A stretch of DNA of 64,000 nucleotides from Actinomyces radicidentis (lineage in GTDB: Bacteria > Actinomycetota > Actinomycetes > Actinomycetales > Actinomycetaceae), in NCBI RefSeq assembly GCF_001553565.1, contig NZ_CP014228.1:1116001-1180000 (forward strand), in the 5' to 3' direction. The translations under genes were made by a program, and so were the position numbers. Of this stretch, positions 37,525 through 49,225 are shown one piece after another. Numbering within the stretch: the first letter of the stretch is position 1; the number at the start of each line of letters is the position of its first letter. Under the pieces are notes generated by a model, which had not been told where the DNA came from, searched no databases, and saw nothing but the letters and a program-made list of their open reading frames with translations.

Positions 37525-37812
37525 ATGCGTCACTACGAGATCATGATCATCCTCGAGCCCGAGACCGACGAGCGCACCGTCGCTGCGTCCCTCGAGAAGC
37601 TGCTGCAGGTCGTCCCCAGCAACGGGGGCACCGTCGACAAGGTCGACGTCTGGGGCAAGCGCCGTCTTGCGTACGACATCAAGAAGAAGCCCGAGGGCTT
37701 CTACATCGTCGTCGACATGACCACCACGCCTGAGATCGCCCAGGAGCTCGACCGCCAGCTCGGCCTCAACGAGACCGTCCTGCGCACCAAGCTGCTGCGC
37801 CCCGAGGCCTGA
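37525..37812 (+). CDS. rpsF: 30S ribosomal protein S6
   Basis: 95 residues, [18 protein letters not shown] at the start and [17 protein letters not shown] at the end, with [18 protein letters not shown] in the middle: full family length. AGGAGG lies upstream of the ATG. First gene of the rpsF-ssb-rpsR-rplI operon. Confidence 0.97.
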   Translation: MRHYEIMIILEPETDERTVAASLEKLLQVVPSNGGTVDKVDVWGKRRLAYDIKKKPEGFYIVVDMTTTPEIAQELDRQLGLNETVLRTKLLRPEA

Positions 37813-37841
37813 GCCTCACTCACCAGGGAACGGAGAGAAGC

Positions 37842-38411
37842 ATGGCCGGAGACACCGTCATCACGATCATCGGGAACCTCACCGCTGACCCGGAGATGCG
37901 CTTCACGCCCTCCGGTGCGGCCGTCGCCTCCTTCACGATCGCCTCGACCCCCCGCACGTTCAACCGCCAGACCAACGAGTGGCAGGACGCGGAGACGCTG
38001 TTCATGCGCTGCTCGATCTGGCGCGACGCGGCGGAGAACGTGGCCGAGTCCCTCACGAAGGGCATGCGCGTCATCGCGCAGGGTCGTCTCCAGCAGCGGT
38101 CCTACCAGACCCGCGAGGGCGAGAACCGCACGGTCGTCGAGATGCAGGTCGACGAGATCGGCCCGTCCCTCCGCCGCGCCAAGGCGCAGGTCACCCGCAC
38201 CTCGGGTGGCGGCCAGGGCGGCTTCGGCGGCGGCAACGGCGGTGGCTTCTCCGGCAACGGAGGCGGCTACAACGGCGGCAACGGAGGCGGTTACCCCGGT
38301 AACAACGGCGGAGGCCAGCAGGGCAGCTACAACGCCCCGCAGGGCGGCGCTGCTGACGACCCGTGGGCCACTGGCGGCTCGACGTCCTTCGGCGACGAGC
38401 CCCCGTTCTGA
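37842..38411 (+). CDS. ssb: Single-stranded DNA-binding protein
   Basis: 189 residues. OB-fold domain ([58 protein letters not shown]), a glycine/asparagine-rich disordered linker of about 45 residues, and the acidic partner-binding tip [11 protein letters not shown] with GGAGAGAAG upstream. Lies between rpsF and rpsR as in most bacteria. Confidence 0.97.
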   Translation: MAGDTVITIIGNLTADPEMRFTPSGAAVASFTIASTPRTFNRQTNEWQDAETLFMRCSIWRDAAENVAESLTKGMRVIAQGRLQQRSYQTREGENRTVVEMQVDEIGPSLRRAKAQVTRTSGGGQGGFGGGNGGGFSGNGGGYNGGNGGGYPGNNGGGQQGSYNAPQGGAADDPWATGGSTSFGDEPPF

Positions 38412-38552
38412 TCCTCCGGTCCGACGTCGTCGGCCGGCACACCCACGGCAGGACCCGTTCCCACAGCGCAGCACCCGGCGCGAGCCGGTGCGCGGCGCAC
38501 CCCCACCAATCTCGTATGAGCGTCCGGGGCGCTCGAAGCAAGGAGTACCACC

Positions 38553-38789
38553 ATGGCGAAGCCTCAGCTTCGTAAGCCGAAGAAGAAGGTCGGCCCGGTC
38601 AAGGCCATCAAGGTCGGCACCATCGACTACAAGGACACCGCCACGCTGCGGAAGTTCATCTCCGACCGCGGCAAGATCCGCGCCCGCCGCGTCACCGGCG
38701 TCTCCGTCCAGGAGCAGCGCAAGATCGCCAAGGCCGTGAAGAACGCCCGCGAGATGGCTCTGCTGCCCTACTCGAGCTCTGCTCGCTGA
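38553..38789 (+). CDS. rpsR: 30S ribosomal protein S18
   Basis: 78 residues: [20 protein letters not shown], then [20 protein letters not shown] and [20 protein letters not shown], ending LLPYSSSAR. The C+ or C- zinc status: the usual cysteines of the zinc-binding form are absent, so this is the cysteine-free type. AAGGAG upstream of ATG. Confidence 0.96.
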   Translation: MAKPQLRKPKKKVGPVKAIKVGTIDYKDTATLRKFISDRGKIRARRVTGVSVQEQRKIAKAVKNAREMALLPYSSSAR

Positions 38790-38804
38790 TCGGAGGCCCG
38801 AGAC

Positions 38805-39260
38805 ATGACCACCAAGCTCATCCTCACGCACGACGTCTCCAACCTCGGCACCACCGGCGAGGTCATCGAGGTCAAGGACGGCTATGCCCGTAACTACCTC
38901 GTGCCCCGCGGCCTGGCCACCCCGTGGACCAAGGGCGCCCAGAAGCAGATCGACCAGATGGCCGAGGCTCGTCGCAAGCGCTCCATCGCCTCCCTCGAGC
39001 AGGCCCAGACGGGTCGCGCCTGGCTGCAGGAGAACGTCGTCACGGTCACCGCGACCGCCGGCGCCAACGGCCGGCTCTTCGGCGCCGTCACCACCGCGGA
39101 CCTCGCCGAGGCCGTCAAGGCCGCCGGCGGCCCCGCTATCGACCGCCGCAAGATCGAGGTCGTCCCCCCGATCAAGTCGACCGGCCGCCACAGCGCCTCC
39201 GTGCGTCTGCACGAGGACGTCGTCGCGCCCCTCGAGGTCAACGTCGTCGCCGCTCGCTGA
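38805..39260 (+). CDS. rplI: 50S ribosomal protein L9
   Basis: 151 residues with N-terminal TTKLILTHDVSNLGTTGEVI and DGYARNYLVPRGLATPWT, a long connecting helix, and C-terminal LFGAVTTADLAEAVKAAGGP and GRHSASVRLHEDV. Sixteen bases after rpsR. Ends the operon; two hairpins follow. Confidence 0.97.
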   Translation: MTTKLILTHDVSNLGTTGEVIEVKDGYARNYLVPRGLATPWTKGAQKQIDQMAEARRKRSIASLEQAQTGRAWLQENVVTVTATAGANGRLFGAVTTADLAEAVKAAGGPAIDRRKIEVVPPIKSTGRHSASVRLHEDVVAPLEVNVVAAR

Positions 39261-39272
39261 CGAGCTCAGCGT

Positions 39273-39340
39273 CTGACGCCTTCGGGCGTCAGCTGACGCC
39301 GGAGCCCCGGTCCCCGTCATGGGGGCCGGGGCTCCGGCGT
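39273..39340 (+). terminator. Tandem hairpins after rplI
   Basis: First hairpin: CTGACGCC-TTCG-GGCGTCAG (39273-39292), a UUCG-type tetraloop. Second: perfect 15-bp stem (39296-39310 with 39326-39340). Together they make a strong terminator. Confidence 0.85.
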
Positions 39341-39400
39341 GCCCGCGCGGGAGCGCTGTCCCGGGCCGGACCCTCGGTTGCGCGTGCTCGGCCGCTGCGC

Positions 39401-39469
39401 CGAGCTCGTACCTTGCGCTCCGAGACCAACACCCTTGCTGGTGGTCTCGGAGCGCAAGGTACGAGCTCG
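39401..39469. repeat. Long intergenic hairpin, family C, copy 1
   Basis: A perfect 28-bp inverted repeat (39401-39428 with 39442-39469) and a 13-base loop, lying after the rplI terminator and before the end of the convergent MATE gene. Arm core: CTCGTACCTTGCGCTCCGAG. A degenerate copy lies at 43028-43100. Confidence 0.88.
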
Positions 39470-39533
39470 ACGGGGCCGGGGTCCCTGGCGCCTGGGCGGT
39501 GACTGGTCCGACCGCCGCGGCCGGGGTGCCGGC

Positions 39534-41087
39534 TCAGTGGCGCCAGGCGTCGCTGCGGGCGCGCAGGCCGGTCGTGAGGCAGCGCGCCCCCATGAACACC
39601 CACGCGAAGGCGCCCCACAGCCACAGCAGCCCGTGCGGCCCGTCGACCGGCCAGCCGTGCCCGACGGCCACCGCGAGCGGCACGTAGGGCACGAGGTTCG
39701 CCAGACCGGCCCAGGCGAGGTAGCGGCCGTCGCCCGCCCCCATGAGCACGCCGTCGAAGAGGTAGACCGCGCCCGCCAGCGGCATGGCCGTGGCCACGAC
39801 GACGAGGGCCGGCGTCGCGAGCGAGGTCACCGCCGGGTCGGAGGAGAAGACCCGCGGCAGCCACGGGCTGAGGACGGCGAGGAGGACCCCGATCGCCGCC
39901 CCGGTGCCGACGCCCCAGGTGAGGCAGCGGCGCAGGACGACGTCGATGGGCAGGGGCGCCTCGACGGAGCCGGGTGTCGTCGGAGCGCGGGGGACGTCGG
40001 TCGTCCCGACGGTGGTCGCAGTGGCCCCGGTGGCCCCGGTGCCCTCGCCACCGGACCGCGCGACCGCGCCTGGCCCCGCGGCGTCGTCGGCGGCGTGAGC
40101 GTTGTCGGCCGCGTGGGCGGCGTCGGCCTGACCGAGCGCCGTCCCGATGAGCGCCTGCGCCGCGATCGCCAGGGCGTCCAGCGCGAAGGCCGCGAAGCTC
40201 CACAGGGAGTTGACCACCTGGTGCGCGGCGAGCGGCACCGCGCCGAGCGCCGTCGCCGCCCACACGGTCGTGAGGATCGCGACGCGCAGCGAGAGCGTAC
40301 GGACCAGTAACGGGGTGCCCGCCCCCAGCGAGGCTGACAGCCCGTCGCGGTGCGGCGCGAGGCCGACGCCCTCGGCGCGGGCCGCGCGGACCACGGGCGC
40401 CGTGAGGGCCACCGCCATGGCGGTCTGGGTGATCGCCGTGCCCAGGCCGGACCCGGCGACCCCCATCCCGACGCCGTAGAGCAGGACCGCGTTGACGACG
40501 ACGTTGAGGAGCGCGCCGCCCGTCGCGACGACGAAGGGCGTGCGGGTGTCGAGCAGCCCCCGCAGCGTCCCGGTGGTCGCGTAGACGATGAGCATCCCCG
40601 GCAGTCCCGGCGCGGAGGCCCGCAGGTAGGCGACGGACGCGGAGGCGACGTCGCCGCGCGCGCCGAGGACGTGGACGAGCCAGGGCGCCAGGACGAGGAG
40701 GAGGCACCCGGCGACGAGGCCGATGAGCGCGGCGAGCCAGGCGCCGTCGACGCCGGCCCTCAGGCCCCCACGGCGGTCCCCGGCGCCGAAGAGCCGGGCG
40801 GTGCTCGCCGTCGTCGCGTAGGCCAGGAAGACGAAGAGGCCGACGGCGGTGGTGAGCACGGTCGAGGCCAGGGACAGGCCGGCGAGGCTGACCGCGCCGA
40901 GGTGCCCGACCATGGCGGAGTCGATGAGGACGAAGAGCGGCTCGGCGACGAGCGCTCCGAGGGCCGGCAGCGCGAGGGAGAGGATGCGCCGGTCGAGGTC
41001 CGCGGGTGCTCCGGGGCACCGGGGTGCGGAGGGTCGGGGGCGGGCGGGGCGTCGCCGCGGGTGGCGTCGGGGTGAGGTCTCGGGCAC
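39534..41087 (-). CDS. MATE family efflux transporter (DinF-like)
   Basis: 517 residues, GTG start with GAGGAAG upstream. Two bundles of six membrane segments: the first begins LDRRILSLALPALGALVAEP and VLIDSAMVGHLG, the second FSSDPAVTSLATPALVVVAT. Between them lies an unusually long Ala/Gly/Thr-rich insert of about 60 residues (HAADNAHAADDAAGPGAV onward). It exports drugs or metabolites against Na+ or H+; the substrate is unknown. Confidence 0.9.
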   Translation of the reverse strand: MPETSPRRHPRRRPARPRPSAPRCPGAPADLDRRILSLALPALGALVAEPLFVLIDSAMVGHLGAVSLAGLSLASTVLTTAVGLFVFLAYATTASTARLFGAGDRRGGLRAGVDGAWLAALIGLVAGCLLLVLAPWLVHVLGARGDVASASVAYLRASAPGLPGMLIVYATTGTLRGLLDTRTPFVVATGGALLNVVVNAVLLYGVGMGVAGSGLGTAITQTAMAVALTAPVVRAARAEGVGLAPHRDGLSASLGAGTPLLVRTLSLRVAILTTVWAATALGAVPLAAHQVVNSLWSFAAFALDALAIAAQALIGTALGQADAAHAADNAHAADDAAGPGAVARSGGEGTGATGATATTVGTTDVPRAPTTPGSVEAPLPIDVVLRRCLTWGVGTGAAIGVLLAVLSPWLPRVFSSDPAVTSLATPALVVVATAMPLAGAVYLFDGVLMGAGDGRYLAWAGLANLVPYVPLAVAVGHGWPVDGPHGLLWLWGAFAWVFMGARCLTTGLRARSDAWRH

Positions 41088-41131
41088 GTCTTCCTCATGG
41101 GATCGGGGGCCTGCAGTGTCTCACGCGCGCC

Positions 41132-41420
41132 TGGGGATAACTCGCCCCACGAGCACCGCGAGCCCCCGCAGCCACGACCGCAAGCGCTGAGTCACACGAG
41201 CGTCATCCACAGAGAATCCCACTTATCCACAGATTCGCCACGAATCTCGGGGTTGCGGGGCTGTGGGTCGGGGTGGTCCACGAAACTGGCGGGATGACGA
41301 GGATCGAGGAACCGGTTCCGCGTGCGGCGGACGGCCCTGCACACCCCGCTCCACACCGGAGACGGCGCGTCGCCCCCAGGATCGACCCCGTAATCCACGC
41401 CTGACACCCACTTGTCCACA
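41132..41420. promoter_or_regulatory. DnaA-box cluster upstream of dnaB
   Basis: Four DnaA-box matches lie in the 423-bp spacer before dnaB: minus-strand TTATCCCCA (41132-41140), TCATCCACA (41203-41211), perfect TTATCCACA (41223-41231) and perfect TTGTCCACA (41412-41420). The last lies 20 bp upstream of the dnaB -35. No gene is apparent in this spacer. Confidence 0.72.
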
Positions 41421-41439
41421 GCGGTGCCGTCGGCACCGT

Positions 41440-41468
41440 TTGTCAGGCCCCTGCCGCGGCGTTAGGGT
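41440..41468 (+). promoter_or_regulatory. dnaB promoter
   Basis: TTGTCA (41440-41445) and TAGGGT (41463-41468), spacer 17 bp, 42 bases before the dnaB ATG, which has its own GGAGG. Confidence 0.65.
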
Positions 41469-41510
41469 CACGCGCGCGGACCGCCCGGGAGCCGCGCTGA
41501 GGAGGCAGGC

Positions 41511-42980
41511 ATGACGGACATCGGTCAGGCGAGCGGACCCCGCTTCGAGCCCCGCCGCGGCGCGAACGACGGCGGCCCCGCCGAGTCCGGCGGCGCCCGC
41601 TTCGACGGCGTCTTCGACCGCGTCCCGCCCCAGGACCTCGACGCCGAGATGGCCACCCTCGGCGGCATGCTGCTGAGCAAGGAGGCCGTCACCGACGTCA
41701 TCGAGGTGCTGCGCGGCCCCGAGTTCTACAAGCCCGCGCACGAGGAGATCTTCGACGCCATCGTCGAGGTCTACAACCGCTCCGAGCCCGCCGACGCCCT
41801 CATCGTCGGCGACGAGCTAGCCAAGCGCGGCCAGCTCGAGCGCGTCGGCGGCGCCCCCTACCTCGCCAGCCTCATGGCCGCCGTCCCCACCGCCGCCAAC
41901 GCCGCCTACTACGCGCGCATCGTCCGCGAGAAGGCCCTCATGCGCGGCCTCGTCCAGGCAGGTACGCGCATCACCCAGCTCGGCTACTCCACCGACGCCG
42001 GCGACATCGCCGAGCTCGTCACCCTCGCCGAGGCGGAGGTCTACTCCGTCGCCCACACCGAGGGCGAGAAGGAGGACTACATCGCCGTCGGGGAGCTGCT
42101 CAACGAGGCGAACCTCGAGATCGAGGCCGGCCAGTCCCGCGAGAACGGCGCCATGACGGGCGTGCCCACGGGCTTCGTCGAGCTCGACGAGCTGACCGGC
42201 GGTCTGCACCCGGGTCAGATGATCATCGTCGCGGCCCGCCCCGCCATGGGAAAGTCGACGCTCGCCGTGGACTTCTGCCGCTCCGCGTCCATCCACTCGC
42301 GCGACGAGAACGGCGACCTCATCCCCTCGTGCTACTTCTCCCTGGAGATGGGGCGCATGGAGCTCATGATGCGCATCCTCGCCGCGGAGTCCGGCGTCTC
42401 CATGAACAAGCTGCGCGGCGGCTCGCCCATGGACGAGCGCGACTGGGAGGACGTGGCCCGCGCCTACAACCCCGTGAGCGAGGCGCCCCTCTACATCGAC
42501 GACTCCCCGAACCTCACGATGCCCGAGATCCGCTCGAAGGCGCTGCGCCTCAAGCAGCAGAACAACCTGGGCCTCATGGTCATCGACTACCTGCAGCTCA
42601 TGAGCTCGGGCAAGCGCGTCGAGTCGCGTCAGCAGGAGGTCTCGGAGTTCTCCCGGTCCCTCAAGCTGCTGGCCAAGGAGCTCGAGATCCCCGTCATCGC
42701 CGTGGCCCAGCTGAACCGAGGCCCCGAGCAGCGCACCGGCAACAAGCCTCAGATGTCCGACCTGCGCGAGTCCGGCTCGCTGGAGCAGGACGCCGACATC
42801 ATCATGCTGCTGCACCGCCCGGAGTACTACCAGGAGGAGGAGCGCCCCGGCGAGGCCGACATCATCGTCGCGAAGCACCGCAACGGCCAGACGCGCACCA
42901 TCCCCGTCGCCTTCCAGGGGCACCTGTCGCGCTTCGCCAACATGGCGCGCGACGTCACCCCCGAGCCCGACTACGAGTGA
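41511..42980 (+). CDS. dnaB: Replicative DNA helicase DnaB
   Basis: Hexameric 5'-3' helicase unwinding the fork. 489 residues, ATG with GAGGAGG upstream. The N-terminal domain (PPQDLDAEMATLGGMLLSKE) is followed by the RecA-type core: FVELDELTGGLHPGQMIIVA, Walker A ARPAMGKSTLAVDF near 245, SLEMGRMELMMRILAAESGV, LMVIDYLQLMSSG and LRESGSLEQDADIIMLLHR. There is no intein, unlike some mycobacterial dnaB genes. Confidence 0.97.
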   Translation: MTDIGQASGPRFEPRRGANDGGPAESGGARFDGVFDRVPPQDLDAEMATLGGMLLSKEAVTDVIEVLRGPEFYKPAHEEIFDAIVEVYNRSEPADALIVGDELAKRGQLERVGGAPYLASLMAAVPTAANAAYYARIVREKALMRGLVQAGTRITQLGYSTDAGDIAELVTLAEAEVYSVAHTEGEKEDYIAVGELLNEANLEIEAGQSRENGAMTGVPTGFVELDELTGGLHPGQMIIVAARPAMGKSTLAVDFCRSASIHSRDENGDLIPSCYFSLEMGRMELMMRILAAESGVSMNKLRGGSPMDERDWEDVARAYNPVSEAPLYIDDSPNLTMPEIRSKALRLKQQNNLGLMVIDYLQLMSSGKRVESRQQEVSEFSRSLKLLAKELEIPVIAVAQLNRGPEQRTGNKPQMSDLRESGSLEQDADIIMLLHRPEYYQEEERPGEADIIVAKHRNGQTRTIPVAFQGHLSRFANMARDVTPEPDYE

Positions 42981-43027
42981 ACGTGGTCGGCTGAGCCTCG
43001 CGGAGGAGGGCGCGCTCCGTCGTCGAC

Positions 43028-43100
43028 GCCGACCTCGTACCTTTCGCGCTCAGACCCACGCCCCTGCTGGTGGTCTCGGGACGCAAGGTACGAGTTCGGC
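43028..43100. repeat. Long intergenic hairpin, family C, copy 2 (degenerate)
   Basis: Imperfect inverted repeat, 23 of 29 positions paired (43028-43056 with 43072-43100). It shares the CTCGTACCTT start of the arm, the loop sequence CCCTTGCTGG/CCCCTGCTGG and the right arm GCAAGGTACGAG with copy 1 at 39401-39469. Confidence 0.78.
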
Positions 43101-43146
43101 GGTGGGCGTCGGCCGATGGTGCCGCTGAGCCGAGACCGGAGGACGC

Positions 43147-43187
43147 ACGGGCGGCCCGCACCGGATCCACCGGTGCGGGCCGCCCGT
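43147..43187. terminator. Bidirectional terminator between dnaB and pyridoxine kinase
   Basis: A perfect 18-bp stem (43147-43164 with 43170-43187) and a 5-base loop between convergent genes. Confidence 0.85.
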
Positions 43188-43209
43188 CGTCGGCGGGGGA
43201 GCCGGGGCC

Positions 43210-44028
43210 TCAGCCCTCGTACCAGCCCTGCCAGACGTAGGTGAAGGGGATGTTCCCGCGCATGCCGATGGAGGCGTTGACGACGTTCTTCGCCGTGACG
43301 GCCGCCTCGAGCGGGGTGGCGCCCTTGGCGAGCTCGGCGGTGACCGCCGCGGCCAGGGTGCAGCCGGCGCCGTGAACGCGCACGTCGCCGACGGTCTCGG
43401 TCTCGAGGACCTCGAGCGTCGTGCCGTCGTAGAAGACGTCGAGCGCGGTGCCGGTGCCGAGCGTCGGACCGGCCTTGGCGAGCACGTTCGGGACGCCCTG
43501 GTCGTGGATGCGCTTGGCGGCGTCCTTGAGCTGCTCGACGGTCGTGATCTCGTCCATGCCGGCGAGGGTCGCGGACTCGAAGAGGTTCGGGGTCGTCATC
43601 GTGGCGCGGGGCAGGATCTTGGCGCGCAGGGCGTCGTCGACCGCCTTGGCCTCGGCGAACTCCTGGCCCTTGCAGATGAGGACCGGGTCGAGGACGATGT
43701 TCTTGAAGGAGTAGGTCGTGAGGGCCTCGTCGACGGCGTCGATCGTGGGGGCCGAGCCGAGCATGCCGATCTTGACGGCGTCGATGCGCGGGTTGACGCC
43801 GACGCAGGCCTCGATCTGGTCGAGGATGACCTGAGGCTCGATGCCGACGACGCGGTGGTCGAAGTCCTTCTTCGGGTCCATGGACACGATGCAGGTCAGC
43901 GCCACGCAGCCGTAGACGCCCAGCTGCTGGAAGGTCTTGAGGTCGGTCTGGGCCCCGGCGCCGCCGGAGGCCTCCGATCCCGCGATGGCCAGTGCGATGG
44001 GCGGGGTGGTCTTGACAGGGTCGCTCAT
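43210..44028 (-). CDS. Pyridoxine / hydroxymethylpyrimidine kinase (PdxK/ThiD family)
   Basis: Ribokinase-fold enzyme phosphorylating pyridoxal/pyridoxine or HMP. 272 residues. Substrate site LAIAGSEASGGAGAQTDLKT, ADP side MTTPNLFESATLAGMDEI, and catalytic loop VHGAGCTLAAAVTAELAKG, with Cys in place of the PfkB Asp, as in ThiD/PdxK of this class. No thiamine genes or TPP riboswitch are nearby. CACGCT (44035-44040, minus strand) is six bases before the ATG. Confidence 0.85.
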   Translation of the reverse strand: MSDPVKTTPPIALAIAGSEASGGAGAQTDLKTFQQLGVYGCVALTCIVSMDPKKDFDHRVVGIEPQVILDQIEACVGVNPRIDAVKIGMLGSAPTIDAVDEALTTYSFKNIVLDPVLICKGQEFAEAKAVDDALRAKILPRATMTTPNLFESATLAGMDEITTVEQLKDAAKRIHDQGVPNVLAKAGPTLGTGTALDVFYDGTTLEVLETETVGDVRVHGAGCTLAAAVTAELAKGATPLEAAVTAKNVVNASIGMRGNIPFTYVWQGWYEG

Positions 44029-44086
44029 GGGGGAAGCGTGCCCCCGCTCGCGCCCGGGGACAAGCCCGCGGCGGCGCGTCTTGGCT

Positions 44087-44119
44087 GAAGACCGCGAACG
44101 GTTCCGTTCCGCGGTCTTC
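44087..44119. promoter_or_regulatory. Inverted repeat upstream of pyridoxine kinase gene
   Basis: GAAGACCGCG (44087-44096) pairs with CGCGGTCTTC (44110-44119), with a further inner 5-bp pairing. It lies 60-90 bp upstream of the kinase start. It could be an operator or part of the upstream gene's termination region. Confidence 0.45.
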
Positions 44120-44140
44120 CACGGACCCGTCAGGGAGAAC

Positions 44141-44189
44141 GACGGCGGGGCCGGGACCCGCTCGTGAGCGGGAGCCCGGCCCCGCCGTC
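44141..44189 (-). terminator. Terminator of NmrA-like gene
   Basis: A perfect 15-bp outer stem (44141-44155 with 44175-44189) and an inner 7-bp stem (44157-44172), 16 bases past the stop of the minus-strand gene. Confidence 0.8.
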
Positions 44190-44205
44190 GGCGGTGCGCC
44201 GCCCG

Positions 44206-44802
44206 TCAGGCGCTGGCGACCGTGAAGCGCTCGGTGCGGTGGTCGTCGTTCTCGGCCTCGTCGACGAGGGCGAGGGCCATGTCCTCGGCGGCGAGGCGCT
44301 CACCGGCGGGGGAGTCCTTGCCGACGACGTAGGCGCCGGAGGCGCGGCCCTCCGGGTACAGCGGGGCGGGGGAGACGAAGCTCCAGCGAACGGCCGTGCC
44401 GGCGGCGCGCAGGTCCTCGAGGACCTCGGCGTAGGCGAGGGCCTCGGGCTTCCAGTCCTCCGGGAAGTCCCCGTCGACGAGGCGCTTGCCCTCGGCGTCG
44501 AGCAGCGAGCCGGCGCCGCCGACGACGATGAAGCGGCCCTTGGGGGAGGCGGCGATGAGGTTGCGGTAGATCTCCGGGGCCTTCTCCGCGAGGCCGCCGA
44601 TGGCGAGGATCGTGACGTCGTTGCCGTTGATGAGGTCGACGAGGTCGGAGGTCTTGGCGACGTCGAGCTCGACGTTCTTGTCGGCGGCCTCGTGCTCGCT
44701 GCCGGAGCGGGTCGCGTTGGTGACGGTGTGGTCGCGGCGCTTGGCCTCGGCGATGACGGCCTTGCCGGTGCGGCCGGTGCCTCCGATGACGGCGATGTTC
44801 AT
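44206..44802 (-). CDS. NAD(P)-binding NmrA/atypical SDR family protein
   Basis: 198 residues, Rossmann start NIAVIGGTGRTGKAVIAEAK (GxxGxxG), then NVELDVAKTSDLVDLINGND and FIVVGGAGSLLDAEGKRLVD. Lacks the classical YxxxK catalytic pair at its usual place, as in NmrA-like sensors or reductases. ATG with GAAGGAG upstream. Single gene, divergent from the amylosucrase-type gene. Precise role unknown. Confidence 0.85.
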   Translation of the reverse strand: MNIAVIGGTGRTGKAVIAEAKRRDHTVTNATRSGSEHEAADKNVELDVAKTSDLVDLINGNDVTILAIGGLAEKAPEIYRNLIAASPKGRFIVVGGAGSLLDAEGKRLVDGDFPEDWKPEALAYAEVLEDLRAAGTAVRWSFVSPAPLYPEGRASGAYVVGKDSPAGERLAAEDMALALVDEAENDDHRTERFTVASA

Positions 44803-45029
44803 GGGCTTCTCCTTCGAGGGGACGGGTCAGGGGGCGGCGCCGGTGGCGCCGTCGTCGGCCCGGTCGGGTGCGCCGTTGAAGACGCAACTTCGTCACCGGG
44901 GACGCTACCCGCGGCACGTCGCCCCCGCACCCCCGGTGCGCCGCCGGTGAACGACGGCGCGCCGAGGCCCGTAGCGCCCCGCGCGGGACGGCCGGGCGGT
45001 CGCAGGTCGGGCAAGCGCTCCCCGAAGCG

Positions 45030-45047
45030 CCACGAATCGTGGACGAT
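45030..45047 (+). promoter_or_regulatory. Dyad and -10 before amylosucrase-type gene
   Basis: CCACGA-A-TCGTGG (45030-45042) is a perfect 6-1-6 dyad directly followed by GACGAT (45042-45047), which lies six bases before the ATG. An operator overlapping a leaderless promoter is plausible. Confidence 0.4.
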
Positions 45048-45053
45048 GGGGCC

Positions 45054-47138
<2,085 letters not shown>

Positions 47139-47180
47139 GCTGAGGACCGGGCGCGGAGCCCCCACCCACCCACCACAGCC

Positions 47181-47251
47181 GCAGAGGCAGACATCCTCGG
47201 CAGACTGCGACGCCGTCGGCGCCACGGTTTGCCGAGGATGTCTGCCTCTGC
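47181..47251. repeat. Long intergenic hairpin, family B, copy 2
   Basis: A perfect 22-bp inverted repeat (47181-47202 with 47230-47251) around a 27-base loop. The arm contains the same GCAGACATCCTCGGCA as copy 1 at 25077-25137, and the loop has the same length. It lies between the amylosucrase-type gene and sdaA. Confidence 0.88.
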
Positions 47252-47337
47252 GTGGAGCGCGGGCGGGAGCGAGCGCCCGTCGGCCCACCCGGGTGGAACG
47301 CCGGGTGGAACGCGCGCGCCCACCCTCCCGGAGGGGC

Positions 47338-47361
47338 GGGCCCACCATGCATGATGGGCCC
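47338..47361 (+). promoter_or_regulatory. Palindrome over the sdaA start region
   Basis: A 24-bp palindrome, GGGCCCACCATG-CATGATGGGCCC, with 11 of 12 pairs, ends immediately before the sdaA ATG and contains the -10-like CATGAT (47350-47355). It is a candidate operator. Two copies of CGGGTGGAACG lie 30-50 bp upstream. Confidence 0.5.
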
Positions 47362-49095
<1,734 letters not shown>

Positions 49096-49225
49096 CGGAG
49101 GTCGGCTGAGCCGGCAGGGGTGGTGTGACGCCGTCGCAGATGTCATCACCGGCGTTGGACCGACGACGCTTCGGTCTCCGAACGGAGGTCGGATTGGTGT
49201 CGGAGGCACGTGGCATCATCGGGAC

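Noticed and set aside
43210-44205. TPP riboswitch upstream of the PdxK/ThiD-type gene
   Set aside because: No THI-box core motifs are seen; the start looks leaderless.
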